From assembly GCA_945869245.1 (NCBI GenBank), contig CAMBOY010000192.1:1-6099 (forward strand): a stretch of 6,099 bases of DNA, in the 5' to 3' direction. Below the pieces are notes generated by a model. It saw only the letters and a list, made by a program, of their open reading frames with translations. It was not told the DNA's origin and did no database searches. A program made the position numbers and the translations under genes. Of the stretch, positions 1 through 4,371 are shown piece after piece; positions within the stretch are counted from its first letter, which is position 1; every line of letters begins with the position of its first letter. Origin of the DNA: Hydrogenophaga intermedia (GTDB lineage Bacteria; Pseudomonadota; Gammaproteobacteria; Burkholderiales; Burkholderiaceae_C).

Positions 1-630
1 CAGACCGACGGCGGGGCCTTGCTGGCCTACGAGCACCAGCGCCTGCTGGCCTTGGGCGCCGCCGGTGAGGCGGTGCCACCGGTGCTGGCCTTTGACGGCC
101 ACACGCTGGAGACCGGCGACATCGGCACCACGCTGGACCACAGCCTCTACCGCACCGAACCCACCCAGCGTTTGGCCCTGATGTGCGCGGCCAGCGCCGA
201 TCTGGCGCGGTTCCACGCGCGCGGCCACTGGCACGGGGGCGCGCAGTCGCGCAACATCACCTGGGACGGCGAGCGGTTTGCCCGGCTGGATTTTGAAGAA
301 CCGCTGGTGCCCGGCCTGCCGCTGGCCACGGTGCAGCGCTACGACGCCTTGCAGTTGGTGCTGTCGCTGGCGGGTTATCTGGTGCCGCTGGGCCCGGCGG
401 CGGTGGCCGCTGTGCTGGAGGCCTACGAGCGAGCGGCCGACGAGGCGGCTGCTGGCGCGCAGGTGCCTCGCGCCGATGTGCGCGGTTTTGTGGCGCGGCT
501 GCTGCCGCGCCTGCGGCGGGTGGAGCGCTGGGCGCGCTGGTCGGCGCGCATCAACGGCTCGCGTGAGCTGATGCGCCTGCGCACCGTGCTGGATGGCATG
601 AGCGCCTTTGTGCAGCGCGCCCCTGCCTGA
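1..630 (+). CDS. Kinase-fold protein (LPS-kinase / BUD32-like), 5' end missing
   Basis: The reading frame is open from the first base of the window and stops at 628-630, so the gene begins upstream; 209 residues are visible. Numbering from base 1, residues 71-100 look like the catalytic core of a small eukaryotic-like kinase: F-H-A-R-G-H-W-H-G-G-A-Q-S-R-N (catalytic-loop position, H78 to N85) followed by L-D-F-E-E (97-100, DFG position). The C-terminal part is Arg/Ala-rich and helical. This resembles the small LPS-kinase (KdkA/InaA) and BUD32-like proteins of proteobacteria, which phosphorylate sugars or proteins; the substrate here cannot be told. The usual catalytic Asp of HGD is Gly (G80), so activity is uncertain. 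The nucleotide-binding lobe is largely outside the window. It converges on the next gene, with only 6 bp between stop codons. Confidence 0.72.
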   Translation, partial: QTDGGALLAYEHQRLLALGAAGEAVPPVLAFDGHTLETGDIGTTLDHSLYRTEPTQRLALMCAASADLARFHARGHWHGGAQSRNITWDGERFARLDFEEPLVPGLPLATVQRYDALQLVLSLAGYLVPLGPAAVAAVLEAYERAADEAAAGAQVPRADVRGFVARLLPRLRRVERWARWSARINGSRELMRLRTVLDGMSAFVQRAPA

Positions 631-636
631 CGCGGC

Positions 637-828
637 TTACTGCTTGACCGAGCAGGTGTTGATGCCCAGCAGTTTGTAGGGCGGGCACCAGCCCATCAGG
701 CCGGTGAGCAGCGGCACCACGCCGACATACGCCCAAGCGCCCAGGGTGTTGGTGGCGGCGGCGGCAATCAGGGCCAGGCCAGCGGCGATGCGGATCGTGC
801 GGTCCAGGCCGCCCACGTTCTTGTTCAT
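637..828 (-). CDS. DUF2892 (YgaP-like) small inner-membrane protein
   Basis: A 63-residue protein beginning MNKNVGGLDRTIRIAAG. Two hydrophobic segments (about residues 12-26 and 31-46) predict a membrane hairpin, followed by the family-typical tail G-W-C-P-P-Y-K-L-L-G-I-N-T-C with cysteines C48 and C59. This is the DUF2892 family, also found as the membrane domain at the C-terminus of the rhodanese YgaP; its exact function is unknown, but the cysteines and YgaP link suggest sulfur or redox chemistry at the membrane (inference). The start at 828 was chosen over an in-frame upstream ATG at 927 because GGAG lies 6 nt before it and the family begins with MNKN-like sequence. It lies downstream of a Crp/Fnr regulator on the same strand, 99 bp apart. 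Confidence 0.9.
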   Translation of the reverse strand: MNKNVGGLDRTIRIAAGLALIAAAATNTLGAWAYVGVVPLLTGLMGWCPPYKLLGINTCSVKQ

Positions 829-834
829 GCGATT

Positions 835-838
835 CTCC
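835..838 (-). promoter_or_regulatory. Ribosome binding site of the DUF2892 gene
   Basis: On the minus strand the sequence reads CTGGAGAATCGC then ATG; GGAG sits 6 nt before the start at 828. This fixes the start of the 63-residue protein rather than the longer in-frame form starting at 927. Confidence 0.7.
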
Positions 839-905
839 AGTGCAAACCGGCGGACCCCCATGGCCCAACCTGTTGTCATTGGACTGCGTCGGTGCCCGGC
901 GCGTC

Positions 906-921
906 TGTGACCTGAGTTACA
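906..921. promoter_or_regulatory. Candidate CRP/FNR-family binding box (TGTGA-N6-TTACA)
   Basis: The plus strand reads TGTGACCTGAGTTACA. This matches the CRP-type consensus TGTGA-N6-TCACA at 9 of 10 specified positions with the correct 6-bp spacer. It is centred 85 bp upstream of the DUF2892 start, just past the stop codon of the Crp/Fnr regulator gene. The position would suit activation of the DUF2892 gene if transcription starts near 870-872, but I see no strong -10 element there, only a weak CAATGA on the minus strand (876-881). The binding protein is not shown; the adjacent regulator is the obvious candidate. Confidence 0.45.
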
Positions 922-927
922 AAGCAT

Positions 928-1590
928 TCATCCGGCCGCGCCGGCCTGGGCCACCGCACGCAGGCCAGCGGCGTCGAGCACGGTGATGCGTTCGCGCGAG
1001 AGGGCGACCAGTCCGTCGCGCTCAAAGCGCTTGAGTAAGCGGGTCACCATTTCGCGCACCGTGCCCAGCTCGTCGGCCAGGGCCTGGTGGGTGGTGTGGC
1101 GCTCGGGCCCGTGGCCGAGCAGGGCGGCGGCCAGTCGGCTGTCGAGCCGGGCAAAGGCCACCGCCTCGATCAGCGCCGACAGGTCGGCCATGCGCTCGGC
1201 GAACAGGCCCAGCACAAAGTCGCGAAACGCGGCGTCGGCCAGTGCGGCGCTAAAGGCCGGTGGCGGCAGCAGCACCAAGGTGGTGGCGCCGCGGCTGACG
1301 CCCCGCGCGCTCAGCACCTGGCCCGCGAACAGGGCGCTGGACGACACCAGGCACAGCTCGCCGGGCGAGACGCGGTAGAGCTCCAGCTCGCGCCCGTTGG
1401 CGGCGTGGCGGCTGACCCGCACCTCGCCCTCGATCACCAGCGGAAAACCGGCGCAGGCCGTGCCTTCGTCGAACAGCACGGTGCCGGCCGGCACCTCCAG
1501 CACCGGCAGGGCGTCCAGCGCCGCGCCCAGGCCCGCAAGGGCGGGGTAACGCTGTCGCAGCAAGTCGGCTTGGGTGCTCATGCGGGCCAT
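928..1590 (-). CDS. Crp/Fnr family transcriptional regulator
   Basis: A 220-residue protein of normal length for the family. Residues about 28-120 form the cyclic-nucleotide-binding-like beta-roll (V-P-A-G-T-V-L-F-D-E-G, then V-I-E-G-E-V-R-V, then S-P-G-E-L-C). A long dimerisation helix follows (about 120-148), then a winged helix-turn-helix (about 165-205) with L-A-D-E-L-G-T-V-R-E-M-V-T-R-L-L-K-R-F. Recognition-helix residues R179, E180 and R184 line up with R180, E181 and R185 of E. coli CRP, predicting TGTGA-type half-sites. There is no N-terminal Cys cluster, so it is not an oxygen-sensing [4Fe-4S] FNR; the only cysteines are C46 and C80. The ligand is unknown. The start could be 1590 or 1581 (MSTQ); neither has a clear ribosome site. 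It is divergent from the cytochrome b561/YceI cluster and upstream of the DUF2892 gene. Confidence 0.9.
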   Translation of the reverse strand: MARMSTQADLLRQRYPALAGLGAALDALPVLEVPAGTVLFDEGTACAGFPLVIEGEVRVSRHAANGRELELYRVSPGELCLVSSSALFAGQVLSARGVSRGATTLVLLPPPAFSAALADAAFRDFVLGLFAERMADLSALIEAVAFARLDSRLAAALLGHGPERHTTHQALADELGTVREMVTRLLKRFERDGLVALSRERITVLDAAGLRAVAQAGAAG

Positions 1591-1607
1591 TCTAGGCCGG
1601 GTGATCG

Positions 1608-1624
1608 CGTTCGAGTCACGAACG
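1608..1624. repeat. Inverted repeat CGTTCG-N5-CGAACG, candidate operator
   Basis: Perfect 6-bp arms, CGTTCG at 1608-1613 and CGAACG at 1619-1624, around the spacer AGTCA. It lies 18 bp upstream of the Crp/Fnr gene start on the opposite strand, a good position for repression of that gene. It does not match the CRP or FNR consensus, so any cognate factor is unknown. Confidence 0.4.
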
Positions 1625-1637
1625 TTTGGTCGCTTTG

Positions 1638-1656
1638 CATTCAGTTTATTTGAATG
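1638..1656. repeat. Inverted repeat CATTCA-N7-TGAATG, candidate operator
   Basis: Perfect 6-bp arms, CATTCA at 1638-1643 and TGAATG at 1651-1656, with spacer GTTTATT. It sits in the AT-rich patch between the divergent genes and falls between the tentative -35 and -10 of the cytochrome b561 gene, where a bound protein would block transcription. It does not fit the TGTGA or TTGAT consensus. Confidence 0.4.
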
Positions 1657-1711
1657 TAGGCTTCAAGACCATCGGCCGTCTCGCGCGCCGGTGCTGCCTA
1701 CACTGCCTGGC

Positions 1712-2278
1712 ATGTATCCGTCGTCTGAATCCTCTTCGCCACCGCGCTACCACCCGGTGGCGGTGTTGTTGCACTGGGTGCTGGGCGCTGCCTTGGTGGC
1801 CGTGTTCGCACTGGGCATGTATATGCACGAGTTGCCGTTTTCGCCGCGCCGCTTGCAGCTCTACAGCTGGCACAAATGGGCCGGGGTCATCTTGTTCGCG
1901 CTGGCGTTTGTGCGCTTGGCCTGGCGCCTGACGCACCGCCCACCCGCCTGGCCTGCGTCGGTGGCCCAGGCCATGCCGCGTTGGCAGCACATCGCCCACC
2001 ACGGCACCCACCACGCGCTGTACGCGCTGTTTTTTGTGGTGCCGCTGTTGGGCTGGGCCTTCAGCTCGGCGGCCGGTTTTCCGGTGGTGCTGTTTGGCTT
2101 GTGGCCCTTGCCCGACTGGGTGCCGGTGAGCGAGCCCTTGGCCGAGGCCTTGAAGCAGGCCCACAAGTTCGCAGCCTTGGCGATGGGCGCCCTGGTGATG
2201 CTGCATGTGGCCGCGGCCTTGAAGCACCAGCTGATCGACCGCGACGGCTTGCTCGCCCGCATGGGGTGGGGCCGTTGA
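1712..2278 (+). CDS. yceJ: Cytochrome b561 family protein (YceJ-like)
   Basis: A 188-residue, four-helix inner-membrane di-heme b protein. Helices are at about residues 16-38, 53-72, 100-121 and 150-171. Heme ligands expected in this family are visible: H21 in helix 1 (L-L-H-W), H54 in helix 2 (S-W-H-K-W-A-G), and H151 and H165 in helix 4, whose 14-residue spacing equals that of the helix-4 ligands of E. coli CybB (His143/His157). The family moves electrons between quinol and acceptors in or outside the membrane. The ATG at 1712 was chosen because the preceding in-frame sequence (from 1574) overlaps the divergent gene and its promoter region and adds no family sequence. A yceI gene starts 31 bp downstream, as in E. 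coli yceJ-yceI, implying cotranscription. The symbol is given by that analogy. Confidence 0.88.
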   Translation: MYPSSESSSPPRYHPVAVLLHWVLGAALVAVFALGMYMHELPFSPRRLQLYSWHKWAGVILFALAFVRLAWRLTHRPPAWPASVAQAMPRWQHIAHHGTHHALYALFFVVPLLGWAFSSAAGFPVVLFGLWPLPDWVPVSEPLAEALKQAHKFAALAMGALVMLHVAAALKHQLIDRDGLLARMGWGR

Positions 2279-2309
2279 CCTTCCCGACCGTTCACGAAAG
2301 ACATTCACC

Positions 2310-2855
2310 ATGCGACACACCCTTGTGGCCCTGGCCCTGACCGCCTGTGGCCTGACGCCCGCCTTGGCCCAACAAAGCCTGATCGCCAACCAGAGCGAAG
2401 TGGCGTTTGTCAGCCGCCAGATGGGCGTGCCGGTGCAGGGCAAATTCACCCGCTTCGACGCGCAGCTGGCCTTCGACCCAACCAAGCCCGAGACCAGCCG
2501 CATTGCCTTCACCGTCGACACCGGCAGCGCCACTTTGGGCGTGCGCGAGTCCGACGCTGAGTTGCCCAAGCCGGTGTGGTTCAACGTGGCGCAGTTTCCC
2601 AAAGCGACTTTCCAGTCCAGCGCGGTCAAGCGTGTGGCGCCCAACCGCTTTGAGGTGGCGGGCCAACTCACCATCAAAGGCGTGAGCGCCCCGGTCACCG
2701 TGCCGGTGACCTTGGCCCAACAAGGCGCCACCACCGTGGCCACGGGCAGCTTCACCATCCAGCGCCTGACCTTCCGCATCGGCGACAAGGAGTGGTCCGA
2801 CACCAGCATGGTGGCCGATCCGGTGCAGGTGAACGTGAAGGTGGTGTTCAAGTGA
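2310..2855 (+). CDS. yceI: YceI family periplasmic protein (first copy)
   Basis: A 181-residue protein with an N-terminal export signal (hydrophobic residues about 4-20, likely signal peptidase cut after A-L-A at residue 20). The mature part is a YceI/lipocalin-like beta-barrel: S-E-V-A-F-V-S-R-Q-M-G-V-P-V-Q-G-K-F near the start, the mid region L-P-K-P-V-W-F-N-V-A-Q-F-P-K-A-T-F, and G-Q-L-T-I-K-G-V-S-A-P-V-T-V-P-V. Family members bind long isoprenoid chains such as polyprenyl lipids or quinones. An L-T-A-C lipobox-like string at residues 10-13 makes a lipoprotein form possible. Only 31 bp separate it from the cytochrome b561 gene, so the two probably share one transcript. The ribosome site is weak (GAAAG around 2296-2300). 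Confidence 0.9.
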   Translation: MRHTLVALALTACGLTPALAQQSLIANQSEVAFVSRQMGVPVQGKFTRFDAQLAFDPTKPETSRIAFTVDTGSATLGVRESDAELPKPVWFNVAQFPKATFQSSAVKRVAPNRFEVAGQLTIKGVSAPVTVPVTLAQQGATTVATGSFTIQRLTFRIGDKEWSDTSMVADPVQVNVKVVFK

Positions 2856-2864
2856 CCCCCCTGC

Positions 2865-2933
2865 GCCGCTGCGCGGCTTCCCCCCCGAGGGGGGACGCTC
2901 CCGATGGGCCGGCTGAGCCGGACCCATGGGAGC
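2865..2933. repeat. Intergenic cluster of three GC-rich hairpins (REP-like element)
   Basis: Starting 10 bp after the first yceI stop there are three consecutive inverted repeats. Hairpin 1 is GCCGC-TGC-GCGGC (2865-2877). Hairpin 2 is TCCCCCC-CGA-GGGGGGA (2879-2895). Hairpin 3 has arms 2897-2913 and 2917-2933 that pair over 16 bp, with single-base bulges at G2903 and A2922 and a TGA loop. No T-run follows directly, so it is not a classical intrinsic terminator. From memory, very similar G/C-run hairpin sequences recur between genes in Comamonadaceae genomes, which suggests a dispersed repeat; this could not be searched here. It may stabilise or attenuate the mRNA between the two yceI genes. 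Confidence 0.7.
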
Positions 2934-3021
2934 CCTGGCTGCAGGCACGCACGTCGGAGCCGTTTTTGTGACACCTCTTTTTTGGTTTTCTTGTTCTTGT
3001 TCAACTTCTAGGAGTTTCTCC
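2934..3021 (+). promoter_or_regulatory. T-rich leader of the second yceI gene
   Basis: The stretch 2962-3008 is strikingly T-rich for this GC-rich DNA (TTTTT at 2962-2966, a six-T run at 2978-2983, and a tandem TTGTTC pair at 2991-3002), and leads into the ribosome site at 3010. It probably forms an unstructured 5' leader and may include a promoter, giving the second yceI gene its own expression. I cannot assign a convincing -35/-10 pair. Confidence 0.35.
3010..3014 (+). promoter_or_regulatory. Ribosome binding site of the second yceI gene
   Basis: AGGAG sits 7 nt before the ATG at 3022. It decides that start, which opens a clean signal peptide, over an in-frame ATG at 2926 that lies inside the hairpin repeat. 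Confidence 0.8.
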
Positions 3022-3594
3022 ATGCGCGCTTCTTTGTCTTTGCTGGCCGCTGCGGCCGTCTTGTCCACCGCCGGTTTGGCCCAGGCGGCCGACTATGCGA
3101 TCGACCCGACCCACACCTTTGTGACCTTTGAGATCGGCCACTTTGGCACCTCGACCAACCGCGGCCGCTTCGACAAGAAGGAAGGCTCCATCGCGTTTGA
3201 CCGCCAGGCCAAGACCGGCAAGGTCGACATCCGCATTGACGTGGCATCGGTCAACACCGGCACGCCGATGTTCAACCAGCACCTGCAAAGTGCGGATTTG
3301 TTCGACACCGCCAAGCACCCGCAGGCGCGTTTTGTGTCGGACAAATTCGTCTTCAACGGCGACAAGGTCAGCGAGGTGCAGGGTCAGTTCACCCTGATGG
3401 GCAAGACCCAGCCGGTGACGCTCAAGGCCACCCAGTTCAACTGCTACGACAACCCGATGCTCAAGCGCGAGGTGTGTGGCGGCGACTTTGAAACCACCAT
3501 CGACCGCACCGCTTTTGGCCTGAACTACGGCGTGGACTGGGGCTTCCCTAAAAACGTGCGTCTCGTGATTCAGGTCGAAGCCGTCAAGCAGTGA
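3022..3594 (+). CDS. YceI family periplasmic protein (second copy)
   Basis: A 190-residue protein with a textbook signal peptide (M-R-A-S, hydrophobic core, cut after A-Q-A at residue 22, mature A-D-Y-A-I-D-P-T-H-T-F). YceI hallmarks follow: the first strand with F-E-I-G-H-F-G-T-S-T-N-R-G-R-F, then N-Q-H-L-Q-S-A-D-L-F-D-T-A-K-H-P-Q-A-R-F (85-104), then G-Q-F-T-L-M-G-K-T-Q-P-V-T-L (121-134). It should form a periplasmic lipocalin-like barrel binding isoprenoid lipids or quinones. Unlike the first copy it has two cysteines (C141, C152) in F-N-C-Y-D-N-P-M-L-K-R-E-V-C-G-G-D-F, which could form a disulfide. It has a strong ribosome site and keeps the usual H-L-x-S-A-D-F-like motif, so it is closer to canonical YceI than the upstream copy. 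The two are clearly diverged paralogues, not a recent duplication. Confidence 0.92.
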   Translation: MRASLSLLAAAAVLSTAGLAQAADYAIDPTHTFVTFEIGHFGTSTNRGRFDKKEGSIAFDRQAKTGKVDIRIDVASVNTGTPMFNQHLQSADLFDTAKHPQARFVSDKFVFNGDKVSEVQGQFTLMGKTQPVTLKATQFNCYDNPMLKREVCGGDFETTIDRTAFGLNYGVDWGFPKNVRLVIQVEAVKQ

Positions 3595-3616
3595 GGCCCG
3601 GGTATGCTCAGCGCCC

Positions 3617-3916
3617 ATGACGCTGAGCTACCTCGACTTTGAACGCAGTGAAGACACCGACGGCGCGGTGACCTTGGACGCGATGGCCAGCGTCCCGCCC
3701 GCCGAGTTGCCGGCGGTGCAAGCCGAGATCGACGCGGTGCTGGGCTGGCTGCGCAGCCGGTTTGGCGAGCGCCAGGGCCCGCTCGATGAGGGCGGTGCTT
3801 GGGACGCCGATGTGCAGCAACAGGCCGACGGGCCGGGGCGGGTGATGTGCACCCTGACCTTGGCCTTGGCGGCCGATGTGGCCGAGGCGCTGTTGGCGCA
3901 TTGTGGTATCGACTGA
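3617..3916 (+). CDS. Small acidic conserved hypothetical protein
   Basis: A 99-residue soluble protein beginning MTLSYLDFERSEDTDG; no signal peptide or membrane segment. It is acidic and predicted alpha/beta: a first strand and acidic turn (1-20), a helix (29-48, P-A-E-L-P-A-V-Q-A-E-I-D-A-V-L-G-W-L), a distinctive G-P-L-D-E-G-G-A-W-D-A-D-V-Q segment (54-67) and a final strand plus helix (76-95). I believe similar short proteins occur in Comamonadaceae, but I know no function. It follows the second yceI gene after 22 bp, so cotranscription is likely. No good ribosome site precedes the ATG. Codon use and composition match the neighbours, which supports a real gene. Confidence 0.7.
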   Translation: MTLSYLDFERSEDTDGAVTLDAMASVPPAELPAVQAEIDAVLGWLRSRFGERQGPLDEGGAWDADVQQQADGPGRVMCTLTLALAADVAEALLAHCGID

Positions 3917-3953
3917 GCCAGCGCCCGCCGCTCAGCCAAGCAGGACCGAACGC

Positions 3954-4232
3954 TCAAGCCGGCCGGGTCGCTTCTTCCATCCGCTGCAGAAACACCATCG
4001 CGTGTTCGCGGCTGTCGCCGCACATCTCCGCGCTCGGTGGCAGCGAGCCACACACCGCCGGCCGCTCGGGGCGACCAAACAGGCGGCAGCGCAAGTTTTC
4101 GTCCAAATGCGGGCAGGGCACGCCGGCCGGTTTGCCCTGGGGCAGGCCCGGCATGGGGCTGCTGATCGACGGCGCGATGCAACAGGCGGCGCAGCCGGGG
4201 CGGCAGGCCATGGCCTGGGTGGGGGCGGGCAT
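3954..4232 (-). CDS. YkgJ family cysteine-cluster protein
   Basis: A 92-residue protein with eight cysteines (C10, C14, C17, C18, C40, C49, C61, C71). The opening A-C-R-P-G-C-A-A-C-C and the later V-P-C-P-H-L-D-E-N-L-R-C-R-L-F-G-R-P-E-R-P-A-V-C are typical of the YkgJ/CxxCxxCC family, thought to bind zinc or an iron-sulfur cluster; the role is unknown. The start is uncertain: ATG at 4232 or, 7 codons later, ATG at 4211. Neither has a strong ribosome site. The frame stays open upstream to 4400, but that extension runs through the parS site and overlaps the mnmG start, so it is rejected. It converges on the hypothetical gene (37 bp between the stops) and is divergent from mnmG. Confidence 0.85.
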   Translation of the reverse strand: MPAPTQAMACRPGCAACCIAPSISSPMPGLPQGKPAGVPCPHLDENLRCRLFGRPERPAVCGSLPPSAEMCGDSREHAMVFLQRMEEATRPA

Positions 4233-4297
4233 GTGTGTGAAGCGGGCAAAGATGGGACAATTCCGGGTTCGCGCCGGTGGCTGGTCTGCCCCGGTGC

Positions 4298-4317
4298 TGT
4301 GTTTCACGTGAAACACA
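4298..4317. other. parS: parS site 1 (ParB centromere site)
   Basis: The 16-bp chromosomal parS consensus TGTTTCACGTGAAACA occurs without mismatch at 4300-4315, and the symmetry extends two bases each side to a 20-bp perfect palindrome, TGTGTTTCACGTGAAACACA. ParB loads here as a CTP-dependent clamp and spreads, directing origin segregation with ParA. It lies in the 139-bp gap between the divergent ykgJ-like gene and mnmG, 55 bp upstream of the mnmG ATG, so ParB binding could also affect their promoters. Confidence 0.95.
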
Positions 4318-4322
4318 CCCGT

Positions 4323-4335
4323 CCCGATTGTCGGG
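4323..4335 (+). repeat. Small inverted repeat in the mnmG leader
   Basis: CCCGA (4323-4327) and TCGGG (4331-4335) flank a TTG loop, just after parS site 1 and 36 bp before the mnmG start. It could form a short RNA hairpin if transcription begins upstream. No function can be assigned. Confidence 0.25.
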
Positions 4336-4371
4336 CATGCCGCAGCGCCGCCATGCCCCGGAGCCCCCACC

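Larger units (their letters stand above)
1591..1711. promoter_or_regulatory. Divergent regulatory region between the Crp/Fnr gene and the cytochrome b561 gene
   Basis: A 121-bp gap between divergently transcribed genes, holding the only AT-richer patch of the area (about 1634-1666). It must contain promoters for both directions. For the plus strand, a weak pair is TTGCAT (1635-1640) and TAGGCT (1657-1662) with a 16-bp spacer; each matches the sigma-70 consensus at only about 3 of 6 bases, so this is tentative. Two inverted repeats lie inside and are listed separately. Confidence 0.5.

Noticed and set aside
1602..1620. GTGA...TCAC inverted half-sites as a second CRP box
   Set aside because: The spacing between half-sites is 11 bp, not the 6 bp left in TGTGA-N6-TCACA, and the outer bases do not match.
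1574..1711. Upstream in-frame start for the cytochrome b561 protein
   Set aside because: The extra 46 residues overlap the divergent regulator gene and the AT-rich promoter patch and contain no b561-family sequence.
2290..2301. Possible degenerate parS (GTTCACGAAAGA) before the first yceI gene
   Set aside because: Only TTCACG matches; the palindrome is lost, so it is far below the quality of the three real sites.
2879..2966. Intrinsic terminator after the first yceI gene
   Set aside because: The hairpins are strong, but the first T-run (2962-2966) begins 28 bp after the last stem, too far for a Rho-independent terminator.
1646..3004. A 452-codon open frame on the minus strand
   Set aside because: It covers the cytochrome b561 and first yceI genes in antisense, has shadow-like Arg/His-rich composition, and shows no domain.
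3917..3953. Bidirectional terminator between the convergent hypothetical and ykgJ-like genes
   Set aside because: The 37-bp gap has no convincing hairpin with a T-run on either strand.
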